Below the pieces are notes generated by a model. It was not told the origin of the DNA and did no database searches. It saw nothing but the letters and a program-made list of their open reading frames with translations. Shown one piece after another: positions 34,389-43,917 of a DNA stretch of 64,000 nucleotides (positions are counted from its first letter, which is position 1; the number at the start of each line of letters is the position of its first letter). A program made the position numbers and the translations under genes. The DNA comes from Cellulosimicrobium funkei (GTDB lineage Bacteria; Actinomycetota; Actinomycetes; Actinomycetales; Cellulomonadaceae): assembly GCF_001019615.1 (NCBI RefSeq), contig NZ_JNBQ01000001.1, positions 124,001 through 188,000 on the forward strand. The letters are read 5' to 3'.

Positions 34389-34496
34389 CGGATCCCTCCT
34401 TCCGTGCTGTGGCCCGGCCGAGTTCCGGCCGGGGGTTCTCGACGCTCGGATCGTCGTGACGCCCCGGAACCAGTGCGGGGACGAGCCCCGGGGACG

Positions 34497-34541
34497 ACGA
34501 CGGCCCGGCCCGGGACCGAGAGGTCCGGACCGGGCCGTCGT
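34497..34541 (-). terminator. terminator of the ABC-GH1 operon
   Basis: A 12-bp perfect outer stem (34497-34508 with 34530-34541) with an internal CGGGACC/GGTCCGG stem, nine bases after the GH1 stop on the minus strand. A second, smaller repeat CCCGGCC/GGCCGGG lies at 34413-34433, before lacI. Confidence 0.8.
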
Positions 34542-34549
34542 GCGTGCGG

Positions 34550-35719
34550 TCAGTCGTCGAGCGAGACGGTGCCGCGCGCGACGCCGCCGAGCCAGCCGAG
34601 GCTCGGCTTGGGGGTGCGCTCGAACGTCTCCGGGTCCCACCCGACGAGCCCGAACGTCGGGGCGAACGAGCCCCACTCGTAGTTGTCGAGCAGCGACCAG
34701 TGCAGGTAGCCGAACAGCGGGAGGCCCGCCTCCATCTCGGCGTGCAGCGCGCGCAGGGCGTCGCGCGTGTAGTCGATGCGGCGTGCGTCGTCCGCCGTCG
34801 CGATGCCGTTCTCGGAGACGAGGACCGGCAGGCCGGTGATCTCGTGCCCGAGGCGCGCGGCCTCGGCGATGGCGGCCGGGTAGTACTCCCACCCGGTGAG
34901 CGTCTTCTCGGAGTCCTCCGGGGCGGGCAGTGGGCCGTCCACCGTGATGCGCGTGCGCGTGTAGGCCTGGACGGCGATGAAGTCGTCGCCCTTCGCGGCT
35001 TCCAGGAAGACCGTCTCGCGCGGGTAGGCGTACTCGCGCAGGACCTCCTCGGCGCCCGGGTCGGCGAAGAACTGCTGGGGCGCGACCGGCCATCCGACGG
35101 GCACCCCGACGGTCCGGACGAGCTCGACGGCCCGGCGGTGCGCGGCGATGAGGTGCTCGGTCGCGACCGGGTCGGGCGCGTGCATCGTGCCGGCCTGGAG
35201 CTGCTCGGCGCCCTTGGCGGCCGTGATCATCATCGCGAGGATGTTCGGCTCGTTGATGGTGAACACGTGCGACGCGCGGTCGAGCAGCGGCAGGACGTGC
35301 TCGACGTACCGCGCGAACCGCTCGACGGACCGCGGGTCGGTCCAGCCGCCGTCCTCCGCGAACCAGCGCGGCGACGTGAAGTGGTGCAGCGTGACGAGCG
35401 GCGTGACCCCGTGCTCGAGGCAGCAGTCGATCATGCGGCGGTAGTGGTCGACCTCGGCCCGCGAGAAGCGGCCCTCGGCCGGCTCGATGCGCGCCCACTC
35501 GATCGAGAACCGGTACGCGGTGAGCCCGGACTCGGCCAGCAGCCGGATGTCCTCGGCGTACCGGTGGTAGGAGTCGGCGGCGTCGCCCGACGGCTCGGCG
35601 AGGGTCGAGGCCGGGTCGACCTCGCGCGCCCACCAGTCGCTGTTGACGTTGTTGCCCTCGATCTGGTGGGCCGCCGTCGAGGCGCCCCAGAGGAAGGACT
35701 CGGGGAAGGTGATCGACAC
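34550..35719 (-). CDS. beta-glucosidase, GH1
   Basis: 389 residues from the GTG at 35719 (GGAG seven bases upstream). FPESFLWGASTAAHQIEG is the GH1 N-terminal signature, TINEPN carries the acid/base Glu157 and VSENG the nucleophile Glu303, followed by YLHWSLLDNYEW. It lacks a signal peptide, so it acts on imported sugars. At 389 residues it is shorter than most GH1 enzymes (430-480). In the proposed beta-1,2-glucan pathway it would split sophorose or short sophoro-oligosaccharides; the Listeria counterpart locus uses a GH3 enzyme instead. Confidence 0.94.
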   Translation of the reverse strand: MSITFPESFLWGASTAAHQIEGNNVNSDWWAREVDPASTLAEPSGDAADSYHRYAEDIRLLAESGLTAYRFSIEWARIEPAEGRFSRAEVDHYRRMIDCCLEHGVTPLVTLHHFTSPRWFAEDGGWTDPRSVERFARYVEHVLPLLDRASHVFTINEPNILAMMITAAKGAEQLQAGTMHAPDPVATEHLIAAHRRAVELVRTVGVPVGWPVAPQQFFADPGAEEVLREYAYPRETVFLEAAKGDDFIAVQAYTRTRITVDGPLPAPEDSEKTLTGWEYYPAAIAEAARLGHEITGLPVLVSENGIATADDARRIDYTRDALRALHAEMEAGLPLFGYLHWSLLDNYEWGSFAPTFGLVGWDPETFERTPKPSLGWLGGVARGTVSLDD

Positions 35720-35742
35720 AGGCTCTCCTCGTCGGTCGCCGG

Positions 35743-36636
35743 TCACTTGATGCCGGTCATGGCGATGCCCTGCACGAAGTAGCGCTGCAGGAACAGGAAC
35801 AGGATGAGGATCGGCGTCACGACGAGCACGGACCCGGCCATGAGCAGGCCGTAGTAGGTGCCGTTCGAGCCGACCGAGTACAGCGAGAGCGCGACCGGGA
35901 GGGTGTACATGTTCTCGGTCTGCGCGACGACCAGGGGCCAGAGGAAGTTGTTCCACGACCCGAGGAACGTGAGGATGCTCAGCGTCGCGAGCGGCGGCCC
36001 GCACTGGGGCAGCACGATCCGGAAGAAGACCCGGAACTCGCCCGCCCCGTCGATCCGGGCGGCCTCGATGAGCGCGTCCGGGATGCCGAGCATGAACTGC
36101 CGCATGAGGAACACGCCGAGCGGACCGGCGAGGAACGGCAGGATGAGCGCCGGGTAGGTGTTGACGAGCCCCATGTTGGACACGAGCACGAACATCGGCA
36201 CGAGCGTGACGACGCCCGGGACCATGAGCGTGAGCATGACGAGCGCGAACAGCACCTTCTTGCCGGGGAACTGCATCTTCGCGAGGGCGTAGCCGACCAT
36301 CGAGCAGAAGATGATGTTGCCGAGCACCACGACGACGGCGACGACGATCGAGTTGGTGAAGTACTGCCCGTAGTTGAGCTGGGAGAGCCACCGCTCGTAG
36401 TTGTCGAGCGTCGGGTTCTGCGGCCACCACGTGATGGGTCGCTGGAGGAGCTCGCCCTGCGTCTTGAAGCTGCCGAGGGCCATCCAGATGAACGGCATGA
36501 GGGTCAGGAGCAGCCCGACGACGAGCGCGGCGTACGTGGCGCCGCGCGACCAGCGGATCGGGCGCCGCGCCCGACGGCGGGGCGCGCCCTCCGGGGTCGA
36601 CGTCGCGGGGGTGGTCCGCGAGGACGTGACGGTCAT
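35743..36636 (-). CDS. ABC sugar importer permease, MalG-type
   Basis: 297 residues, six predicted membrane helices. The EAA loop reads EAARIDGAGEFRVFFRIVLP (about 190-210), typical of binding-protein-dependent sugar importers of the CUT1 class. A polar Arg-rich N-terminus precedes helix 1. The ATG at 36636 follows the upstream permease stop by one base, with AAGGAGG inside the end of that gene, so translation is coupled. It forms the membrane channel with the MalF-type partner. Confidence 0.93.
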   Translation of the reverse strand: MTVTSSRTTPATSTPEGAPRRRARRPIRWSRGATYAALVVGLLLTLMPFIWMALGSFKTQGELLQRPITWWPQNPTLDNYERWLSQLNYGQYFTNSIVVAVVVVLGNIIFCSMVGYALAKMQFPGKKVLFALVMLTLMVPGVVTLVPMFVLVSNMGLVNTYPALILPFLAGPLGVFLMRQFMLGIPDALIEAARIDGAGEFRVFFRIVLPQCGPPLATLSILTFLGSWNNFLWPLVVAQTENMYTLPVALSLYSVGSNGTYYGLLMAGSVLVVTPILILFLFLQRYFVQGIAMTGIK

Positions 36637-36637
36637 G

Positions 36638-37561
36638 TCAATCCTCCTTCGACCGCAGCAGGCGGAACTGGACGGCGGCCAGCGCGGCGATCAGCGCGAA
36701 GAGCACGTACGCGGCTGCGGAGGCGAACGCGTAGTTGCCGTACCCGAACTGGTTGTAGACGTAGTAGCTGATGGTCAGCGTCGAGTTGACCGGGCCGCCC
36801 TTGGTCATGACGAAGGGCTCCTCGAACACCTGGAGGAAGCCGACCGACAGCAGCACCGCGCCGAGCAGCAGCGTCGGGCGCATGAGCGGGACCGTGATGG
36901 AGCGGAAGCGCCGCCACGAGCCGGCGCCGTCGACCTCGGCGGCCTCGTAGACGTCGCGCGGGATCGCCTGGAGGCCGGCCAGGAAGATGATCATGAGCGT
37001 GCCCATGTTGCGCCAGGCCGCCATGACGATGATCGACGGCATCGCCGTCGCGCTGTCGTTGAGCCAGTCCGGGCCGTCGATGCCGACCCAGCCGAGCACG
37101 GTGTTGACGAGGCCGGAGTCCTGGAGGATGAACCGCCAGACGACCGCCACGGCGACGATCGACGTCACGACGGGCGTGTAGAAGCCGACGCGGAAGACGC
37201 TGCGGAACTTCTCGATGCCCGAGTTGAGCGCGACGGCGAGTGCGAGCCCGAGCACCATCGTCAGCGGGATGCCGACGAGGACGAAGTAGAAGGTGTTGAG
37301 CAGCGCCTTGCGGAACAGCTCGTCCTGGAAGACGCCGGTGAAGTTCTCGAGCCCGACGAAGTTCACCGCGAACGGTGTCTTGATGTCACGGATCGTGAGG
37401 TCCGAGAACGACATCCCGAACGACGCGAGCAGCGGCCCCAGCATGAAGACCGCGAAGACCGCGACGAACGGGAGAGCGAACAGCCAGGCGACGAGCGCTT
37501 GCCGTCGCCGGTGGACGGCGCCGGCCGTACGCCGGCGCCGTCCCTCGGTGGTGGTGGTCAT
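36638..37561 (-). CDS. ABC sugar importer permease, MalF-type
   Basis: 307 residues with six or more helices. The EAA loop is EAAEVDGAGSWRRFRSITVP. The N-terminus is Arg/Thr-rich and cytoplasmic. It lies 15 bp after the binding-protein gene and directly before the second permease. No ATPase gene is present in the locus, so it likely uses a shared MsiK-type ATPase encoded elsewhere, as in other actinobacterial CUT1 importers. Confidence 0.93.
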   Translation of the reverse strand: MTTTTEGRRRRTAGAVHRRRQALVAWLFALPFVAVFAVFMLGPLLASFGMSFSDLTIRDIKTPFAVNFVGLENFTGVFQDELFRKALLNTFYFVLVGIPLTMVLGLALAVALNSGIEKFRSVFRVGFYTPVVTSIVAVAVVWRFILQDSGLVNTVLGWVGIDGPDWLNDSATAMPSIIVMAAWRNMGTLMIIFLAGLQAIPRDVYEAAEVDGAGSWRRFRSITVPLMRPTLLLGAVLLSVGFLQVFEEPFVMTKGGPVNSTLTISYYVYNQFGYGNYAFASAAAYVLFALIAALAAVQFRLLRSKED

Positions 37562-37576
37562 GACTGACGGGCCCTG

Positions 37577-38866
37577 TTACCAGCCGAGCCCGAGCGTGTC
37601 GGCCTTGGCCTGGATCGCCTTGGCGGCGTCCTCGGACGTGACCTGACCGTTCGCGACCTTCTCGGCCTCGGTCTCGATCGTCGCGGAGAGCTCGTCCCAG
37701 CTCGGCACGGTCGGCGGGGCGATCGTGTTCTCGAGCTGCTCCTGGAGCACCTGGGTGCGGGGGTTGGACGTCAGCGGCTCGTAGTCCCACGCGGTGGTGA
37801 GGGCGGGGAGGTCGCTCGTGGCGTCGAACCAGGCCTGCTGCGTCTCGGGCTGGGCGAGCCAGCGCACGAGCTTCCAGGCGCCGTCGGCGTTCTTGGCCTC
37901 GGCGAACACGCCGAGGTGGGCGCCGCCGATGTAGGAGTCGTTGTTCGCGGAGCCCGCAGGCACCGGGACGGTGGCGACGTTCTGCTCGACCCAGTCCTCG
38001 CCCTGGAGGTCGGCGAGCACGTTGACCATCCACGGGCCGGAGATGAAGGCCGGGTCGGAGCCGTCGACGAACGCGCTGTTCTGCGAGTCGCCGTAGCCGG
38101 ACAGCGGCGACAGGCCCTCGGTGAAGAAGGACGCGTAGTAGTCGAGCGCGTCGACCATCGCCTGGTTGTCGAGGTCGAACGCGTCGCCCGCCTCGTTGAG
38201 GACCGAGCCGCCGGCCTGCGAGTAGAACGGCAGGATGACCTGCGTGGAGTCCTCGGCGTCGCCCATCGGGAGCTGGAGGCCGTAGGTCGAGCCGTTGGCC
38301 TTCATCGCCTCGGCGAACGACGTGAGCTCCTCCCACGACGTGGGCGCCTCGACCCCGGCCGCCTTGGCCAGGTCGGAGCGGTAGTACAGGACGCGGGTCT
38401 CGACGTACCACGGCACGCCGTAGTCGACGCCGTCCGCGACGGTCGAGGCCGCGGCGCCCTCGACGAAGTCCGCGCTGTCGACGAGGCCGTCCGGGACGGG
38501 CGCGAGGCCGCCGGTGGCGACCATCGTCGGCATGAAGGACGAGCCGATCATGATCGCGTCGGGCACGGTGCCCGCGGCGACGGCGGTCTGGAACTTCGTC
38601 ATGACGTCGGCCCACGGGATCGTGGTGACCTCGACGTTCGCGTCGGGGTTCTCCTCCGTGAAGCCCTGGACGAAGTCGGGCAGCTTCTCGCCCTCCTCAC
38701 CCATCGCCCAGATCGTGATGTCGCCCTCCGCGGGCGAGTCGTCGACCGTCGTGGTGGACCCGGCGGCGCTCTCGCCACCCGTCGAGTCGTCGTCCGCGCG
38801 ACCGCACGCGGTCAGGGCCAGGAGTCCGACGACGCCGATGGCGACCGCCTTGCGTCCGAGCTTCAT
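37577..38866 (-). CDS. sugar-binding lipoprotein of the ABC importer
   Basis: 429 residues; ATG at 38866 with GGAGG seven bases upstream. A lipoprotein signal ends in LLALTAC with Cys21 as lipid anchor. The mature protein is an extracellular solute-binding protein family 1 fold (DITIWAMGEEGEKLPDFVQG; PDAIMIGSSFMPTM; GDSQNSAFVDGSDPAFISGP). It heads the operon binding protein-permease-permease-GH1 and is divergent from tetR. By context the ligand would be sophoro-oligosaccharides, like the Listeria SO-BP protein; this is inference. Confidence 0.92.
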   Translation of the reverse strand: MKLGRKAVAIGVVGLLALTACGRADDDSTGGESAAGSTTTVDDSPAEGDITIWAMGEEGEKLPDFVQGFTEENPDANVEVTTIPWADVMTKFQTAVAAGTVPDAIMIGSSFMPTMVATGGLAPVPDGLVDSADFVEGAAASTVADGVDYGVPWYVETRVLYYRSDLAKAAGVEAPTSWEELTSFAEAMKANGSTYGLQLPMGDAEDSTQVILPFYSQAGGSVLNEAGDAFDLDNQAMVDALDYYASFFTEGLSPLSGYGDSQNSAFVDGSDPAFISGPWMVNVLADLQGEDWVEQNVATVPVPAGSANNDSYIGGAHLGVFAEAKNADGAWKLVRWLAQPETQQAWFDATSDLPALTTAWDYEPLTSNPRTQVLQEQLENTIAPPTVPSWDELSATIETEAEKVANGQVTSEDAAKAIQAKADTLGLGW

Positions 38867-38922
38867 GAGCAATCCTCCTCATCGAGCAGTCGGCTCGTCT
38901 GGTGTGAGCCGCTGTGGAAACT

Positions 38923-38953
38923 ACCTTAGCGTGCGCTCGGTTAGTATTTTCAA
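38923..38953. promoter_or_regulatory. divergent promoter region with TetR-type operator
   Basis: An imperfect palindrome at 38926-38943 (halves TTAGCGTGC and GCTCGGTTA) overlaps a possible minus-strand promoter (TTGAAA at 38953-38948, TAAGGT at 38928-38923, spacer 19) and TAGTAT for the plus strand. It lies between the binding-protein gene and tetR. Confidence 0.5.
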
Positions 38954-39007
38954 CCGGGGCGTCCAGGCCGTACCGTTGGCGCCGAGGGACTGGCGAAGGA
39001 GACGGTG

Positions 39008-39751
39008 ATGAACGAGAGCGACTCCGCAGGTGGCGGCGCCACGACGGGGACGGCAGGGGGCGTGGCGAGCCGAGCGACGACGACGACCGCGACGCGCGGC
39101 ACGACGGCGGCGGGGCTGCCCGACCGACGCATCGTCCGGGGCGAGCAGCGCCGTCGCGAGATCCTGCGCACGGCCGTCGAGGTGTTCGGCGAGCAGGGCT
39201 TCCGCGGCAGCTCGCTGCGCGAGATCGCGGCGCGCGTCGGCATCTCCGAGGCCGGGCTCCTGCACCACTTCGGCAGCAAGGCGGGCCTCCTGACCGCGAC
39301 GCTCGAGGAGCGCGACCGGCGCGACCTCGTGCGGCGCACCGAGGACGAGGCCGCGGGCGCGGACCTCCTCACGACCATCCGCGACCAGGTCCGGCGCAAC
39401 GCCGAGACGCCCGGTCTCGTCTCGCTCCACGTGGTGGTCGCCGCCGAGGCGACGGACGCCGCCCACCCGGCCCACGACGTCGTGCGCGACCGTTACCGCG
39501 CCCTGCGCCACCAGGACGACACGCGCTTCCAGGACGCCGTCGCGCGCGGCGAGCTGCGCCCCGAGGTCGACCCGCAGGCGATCGGCCAGCTCTTCTCCGC
39601 CGTCATGGACGGCCTCCAGCTCCAGTGGCTGCTGGACCCTGACAACGTCGACATGGTCGCCCTCTTCGACCAGTTCCTCGCGCTGCTGCGCCCCGAGGGC
39701 TCGGCCCCCGCAGCGCCCGCGCCCCGCACCACCGAGCAGGAGACCGCGTGA
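39008..39751 (+). CDS. TetR-family transcriptional regulator
   Basis: 247 residues; the ATG at 39008 has GGAG six bases upstream, better placed than the GTG at 39005. A disordered Thr/Gly-rich extension of about 40 residues precedes the helix-turn-helix (RREILRTAVEVFGEQGFRGS, then LREIAARVGISEAGLLHHFG). The C-terminal domain should sense a ligand. Its stop overlaps the GH94 start (GTGA), so regulator and phosphorylase are made together; the operator palindrome at 38926-38943 suggests it controls both divergent transcripts. Confidence 0.92.
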   Translation: MNESDSAGGGATTGTAGGVASRATTTTATRGTTAAGLPDRRIVRGEQRRREILRTAVEVFGEQGFRGSSLREIAARVGISEAGLLHHFGSKAGLLTATLEERDRRDLVRRTEDEAAGADLLTTIRDQVRRNAETPGLVSLHVVVAAEATDAAHPAHDVVRDRYRALRHQDDTRFQDAVARGELRPEVDPQAIGQLFSAVMDGLQLQWLLDPDNVDMVALFDQFLALLRPEGSAPAAPAPRTTEQETA

Positions 39752-42700
39752 CCCTCACCGCCAGCCCCGCAGGCACGACCACCCTCGAGGGCGCGACGCT
39801 CGCCTCGGGCGACCTGACCGTCGAGCTCACCGGCGGCGGCGACGTGCGCGCCGTCAGCACGGGCGGCCTGCTCGTCAACCAGTACCTGCCGGGCGAGCAC
39901 GACCGTATGCCCGGTGGCGTCCTGCTGCGCGCGACCCGCGCGGACGGCACGGTCGAGGTCGCGCGGCTCACCGGCTCGGCGCCCGCGGTGACGTCGGTCG
40001 AGGTCGGCACCGACCGCGTCGTGTGGTCGGGCGAGGCGCTCGGGCTCGCCACGCGCGTCGCGCTGACGCTCGACGGGCGCACGCTCGTCTGGCGCGTCGA
40101 CCTCACGGCGGGCGCGAGCACGCCGGCGGACGCGCGCTACGACGTCGTGCACGCGCAGGATCTCGCGCTCGCGCCGCCCGCGGCGGCGCTGTCGAGCGAG
40201 CCGTACGTGTGCCAGTACCTGCTGCACCGCGCGATGGAGCACCCCGACGCGGGCACCGTGCTCGTCAGCCGGCAGACCATGTCCGCCCAGCCGCGCCTCC
40301 CGCTCGCCGTGGCGTTCCTCGTCGAGGGCGCCGTCGCGCACCTCACGGACTCGCTCCAGGTCTTCACGCCCCGGTCGCGGCGCGACGGCGTCCCGCACGG
40401 TCTGCTCGGGACCGTGGACGCCGGGGTGCTCCAGTACGAGTACGCGATGCCGACCCTCGTGTCCCGCCCCCTCGACCTGTCGGGCGGGACGGCCCGCGTG
40501 CACGCGGTCACCGTCGTCGACCCCGACGCGCCCGGACCGCTCGCCGCGCACCTCGACGAGGTGGCCGGCTGGGCGGCAGCCGCGGTCACCGCCGCCGCCG
40601 ACGAGCGCTCGACCACCCCGCTGCCGCGGAGCGCGTCCGTGCTGCGCGACGCCCCGCTCCTCGCGGGCGACGAGCTCGGCGAGGCCGACCTGCTCGCGGC
40701 GGTCGGGCTCGGCGCCGACGACGTGCTCCTGCCCGAGCGCGACGCCGACGGCACGCTCCTCTCGTTCTTCACCGCGGCGGGGACGCACGTCGTCGACACG
40801 CGCAAGGACACCGTCACCGAGCGCTCGCACGGGCACGTGCTCAAGGCGGGCGACGACGTGCTCCCGACGGACGACGTCCTCTCCACGACGGCGTTCGCGC
40901 CGGGCGTCTTCGCGTCGCACGTCGTGCTCGGCAACACGACGGCGAACCGCCTCGCGACCGTGCACCGGCACCACCTCAACCTGCTGCGCAGCAGCGGCCT
41001 GCGGGTCCTCGTCGACGACGGCCGCGGGCCCCGGCTGCTCGGGCTGCCCTCCGCGCTCGTCCTCGACGTCGGCGGCGTCCGCTGGGTCTACGTGACGGCG
41101 CTCGGCCGCGTCGACGTGCGGACCGTCGCGCACGACCGCGAGAACCGCATCGACGTGGACGTGCGCTGCGAGCGCCCCCTCCACGTCACCGCGACCCTCG
41201 AGCTCGACGACGAGGCCGGCGGCTGGGTCGTCGAGCACGTGGCCCCGACGTCGGACGCCGGCGAGGCCGTCGTCGTGCACCCCGTCCCGGGCGGCGACGT
41301 CGACGCGCACTACCCCGACCTGCGGTACGTCGTGGCGTCGAGCGCGCCCGTCGCGCTCGACTCCGAGAGCTCCGCGCGCGCCTCCACCGGGACCGCGCAC
41401 CGCCTCACGAGCGCGAGCGACACCGGCGCGCTCCGGCTCGCGATCACCGGTTCGCTGGACGGTGCCGACGCCGCGCTCGCCCTCGCCGCGTCGACCCACG
41501 ACCCGCTCGCCGACCTCGACGCGACGCTCGCGGGCCACCTCGCGACCGTCCGCGGGGTCGTGCGCGGCCTGCGGTTCGCGCCGCACGCGGCGCTCGAGAC
41601 GCAGGAGCTCGACCTCCTCGTGCCCTGGTACGCGCACGACGCCCTGATCCACTTCCTCGTGCCGCACGGGCTCGAGCAGTACTCGGGCGCGGCGTGGGGC
41701 ACGCGCGACGTGTGCCAGGGGCCGTTCGAGCTCGCGCTCGCGGGCGGACGGTACGACGTCGCGCGGGCGATCGTGCTGCGCGTCCTCGCCCACCAGCACA
41801 CGTGGGGCGAGTTCCCGCAGTGGTTCATGTTCGACGCGTACGGCGAGCGCTACAACGACTCCTCGCACGGCGACGTCGTGGTGTGGCCGCTGTTCGCGCT
41901 CGCGCAGTACCTCGACGCGAGCGGCGACCTCGCGGTGCTCGACGAGCCGGTCCCGTTCTGGGACCACGCGCACCGGCGCCCCGCCGCGTCGGGGCCCGAC
42001 GCCGCGGCGACCGTGCGCGACCACGTCGCGCGCCTGCTCGACCACCTCGACCGCGACCGCCTGCCCGGCACCGCCCTGCCCGCGTACGGCGAGGGCGACT
42101 GGGACGACACGCTCCAGCCCGCCGACCCGCGCATGCGCACGGACCTCGCGTCCACGTGGACGTCCGCGCTGCTCGTGCAGGCCGCCGAGCTGCTCGCCCG
42201 CACCACGTCCGGCAGCGACGACCACGCCGCCCTCTCGGCGCGCGCCGGGGCCCTGGCCGCCGAGGTGCGCGCCGACCTGCGCGAGCGCGCGCTCGTCGAC
42301 GGCGTCATGGCCGGGTACGTGCGCCACGGCGCCGACGGCGACGAGCTCGTCATCCACCCGTCCGACACCGTGTCCGGGATGCGCTACCGCCTCATCCCCA
42401 TGACGCAGTCGATCATCGCGGGCATCCTCACGCCGGAGGAGGCGGAGCAGCACGAGCGCCTCGTGGTCGAGCACCTCCACTTCCCCGACGGCGTGCGCCT
42501 GATGGACCACCCCGCCGCGTTCGACGAGGGGATCCCGCACACGTTCCTGCGGGCCGAGCAGGCGGCGAACGTCGGACGCGAGATCGGTCTCATGTACGTG
42601 CACGCGCACATCCGCTACGTCGAGGCCCTCGCGGCCCTCGGCCGCGGCCGCGCGCTCGACGAGCTGTTGCGCATCAGCCCCGTCGACCTGGGCCGCCGCC

Positions 42701-43176
42701 TCGCGCACGCCGCGCCGCGCCAGCGCAACGCGTACTTCTCGTCGAGCGACGCCGACTTCCCGGACCGCCAGAGCTTCGCGCGCGACTTCGACCGGCTGCG
42801 CGACGGGACCGTGGGCGTGCGCGGCGGCTGGCGCGTCTACTCCAGCGGGCCCGGCATCTACCTGCGTCAGCTCGTGCAGGGCGTGCTCGGGCTCACGGAG
42901 CAGCCGGGGACCCTCGTCGTCGACCCCGTGCTGCCCGCGACGGCGGACGGGCTCGCCGTCGACCTCGAGCTCGCCGGGCGGACGCGCCGCGTCGTCTACC
43001 GGGTCGCCGAGCCCGGCCAGGGCGTCCGGGTCCGCGCGGGATCCGACCTCGGCTCGCTCGTCGACGTCCCCACGACCCCGCGGGCGGGTGACTACCGCGA
43101 GCGCGGCGTCGTCGTCGCGACGGGCGACCTGGGTGACGCAGGGTTCGTCGAGGTCACGGTGCCCGCGGGGTCGTAG
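39748..43176 (+). CDS. 1,2-beta-oligoglucan phosphorylase-type GH94 protein
   Basis: 1142 residues, cytoplasmic. The enzyme would cleave sophoro-oligosaccharides with phosphate, releasing alpha-glucose 1-phosphate. The N-terminal half is a beta-sandwich region. The (alpha/alpha)6 barrel contains GAAWGTRDVCQGPFEL, WPQ-like FPQWFMFDAYG, SSHGDVVVWPLFALAQYL, GEGDWDDTLQP with Asp784 in the general-acid position, SGMRYRLIPMTQS, FPDGVRLMDHPA, AEQAANVGREIGLMYVHAH in part, and GGWRVYSSGPGIYLRQL. These match the large GH94 type known from Listeria (about 1100 residues) rather than 800-residue cellobiose phosphorylases. GH149 or GH161 are less likely alternatives. Confidence 0.85.
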   Translation: MTLTASPAGTTTLEGATLASGDLTVELTGGGDVRAVSTGGLLVNQYLPGEHDRMPGGVLLRATRADGTVEVARLTGSAPAVTSVEVGTDRVVWSGEALGLATRVALTLDGRTLVWRVDLTAGASTPADARYDVVHAQDLALAPPAAALSSEPYVCQYLLHRAMEHPDAGTVLVSRQTMSAQPRLPLAVAFLVEGAVAHLTDSLQVFTPRSRRDGVPHGLLGTVDAGVLQYEYAMPTLVSRPLDLSGGTARVHAVTVVDPDAPGPLAAHLDEVAGWAAAAVTAAADERSTTPLPRSASVLRDAPLLAGDELGEADLLAAVGLGADDVLLPERDADGTLLSFFTAAGTHVVDTRKDTVTERSHGHVLKAGDDVLPTDDVLSTTAFAPGVFASHVVLGNTTANRLATVHRHHLNLLRSSGLRVLVDDGRGPRLLGLPSALVLDVGGVRWVYVTALGRVDVRTVAHDRENRIDVDVRCERPLHVTATLELDDEAGGWVVEHVAPTSDAGEAVVVHPVPGGDVDAHYPDLRYVVASSAPVALDSESSARASTGTAHRLTSASDTGALRLAITGSLDGADAALALAASTHDPLADLDATLAGHLATVRGVVRGLRFAPHAALETQELDLLVPWYAHDALIHFLVPHGLEQYSGAAWGTRDVCQGPFELALAGGRYDVARAIVLRVLAHQHTWGEFPQWFMFDAYGERYNDSSHGDVVVWPLFALAQYLDASGDLAVLDEPVPFWDHAHRRPAASGPDAAATVRDHVARLLDHLDRDRLPGTALPAYGEGDWDDTLQPADPRMRTDLASTWTSALLVQAAELLARTTSGSDDHAALSARAGALAAEVRADLRERALVDGVMAGYVRHGADGDELVIHPSDTVSGMRYRLIPMTQSIIAGILTPEEAEQHERLVVEHLHFPDGVRLMDHPAAFDEGIPHTFLRAEQAANVGREIGLMYVHAHIRYVEALAALGRGRALDELLRISPVDLGRRLAHAAPRQRNAYFSSSDADFPDRQSFARDFDRLRDGTVGVRGGWRVYSSGPGIYLRQLVQGVLGLTEQPGTLVVDPVLPATADGLAVDLELAGRTRRVVYRVAEPGQGVRVRAGSDLGSLVDVPTTPRAGDYRERGVVVATGDLGDAGFVEVTVPAGS

Positions 43177-43287
43177 GACCGCGACAGCTCGCCGTCCCGG
43201 GGCGTGGCCCCGCGCGGGGGCCCGAGGCGCTAGCCTTCGGACCACGCCGCCGTCGGGACGGCGCCACCCGCGACGAAGGAACACGCC

Positions 43288-43881
43288 GTGAGCCAGCCTC
43301 CGTACCAGCAGCACCCGGGCGGCGACGCCCAGCAGCCCCCGCAGGCCCCCGGGCCGTACGGGCAGGGCCAGCCCGCCTACGGGCAGCCGTCCGCGCCCGG
43401 GCCCTACGGCGCGCAGGCGCCGTACGGCCAGGGCCAGCCCGCCTACGGCCAGCCCGCGCAGCCCGAGCAGCACCAGCCGGCCTACGGGCAGATGGCGCCG
43501 CAGGCTCCTCCCGCGGCGCCGTACCCGCCGCAGGGCCAGCAGCCCTACGGGGCGCCGTACCCGCCGCAGGGCCAGCAGCCGTACGGCGCGCCCTACGGTC
43601 AGCCGGGCTACGGCGGTCAGCCGGGCTACGGCGCGTACGCACCCGTCGGCCCGCAGCCGATGACGTGGCGCACGATCCTCGCGTACGTGTTCAGCCCGAT
43701 CGCGGTGTTCTTCCTGCCGATCGTCTTCGGCGTGCTCGCGATCGTCTTCTCCGCGATCGCGGTCCGCCGGAACGAGAAGACGGCGAAGATCGCGCTGGGG
43801 ATCGCGATCGCGTGCACGGCCCTCGGGTTCATCCTGGGTGCGATCAGCGGCGTCCGGACCTTCCAGGAGCTCGCCGGCTGA
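43288..43881 (+). CDS. DUF4190-type membrane protein with Pro/Gly/Tyr/Gln-rich N-terminus
   Basis: 197 residues from GTG at 43288 (AAGGAA upstream). Residues 1-125 are low complexity, built from YGQGQPAYGQP and PPQGQQPYGAPY units that are repeated in the DNA. Two hydrophobic helices follow (ILAYVFSPIAVFFLPIVFGV in part and IALGIAIACTALGFILG), linked by AIAVRRNEKTAK, the DUF4190 pattern. The function is unknown; such proteins are common and often several per actinobacterial genome. TAGCCT at 43231-43236 is a possible -10. Confidence 0.85.
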   Translation: MSQPPYQQHPGGDAQQPPQAPGPYGQGQPAYGQPSAPGPYGAQAPYGQGQPAYGQPAQPEQHQPAYGQMAPQAPPAAPYPPQGQQPYGAPYPPQGQQPYGAPYGQPGYGGQPGYGAYAPVGPQPMTWRTILAYVFSPIAVFFLPIVFGVLAIVFSAIAVRRNEKTAKIALGIAIACTALGFILGAISGVRTFQELAG

Positions 43882-43917
43882 CCGCCACGCCGGGGCGGGC
43901 GCCCCCGCCCGGGCCGG

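Noticed and set aside
38923-38953. Classical promoter with 17-bp spacing for the transporter operon
   Set aside because: The best hexamers are 19 bases apart, so the promoter call is only tentative.
39493-43473. 1326-codon minus-strand open frame
   Set aside because: It is the antisense shadow of the GH94 gene, with low-complexity Arg/Val/Glu composition.
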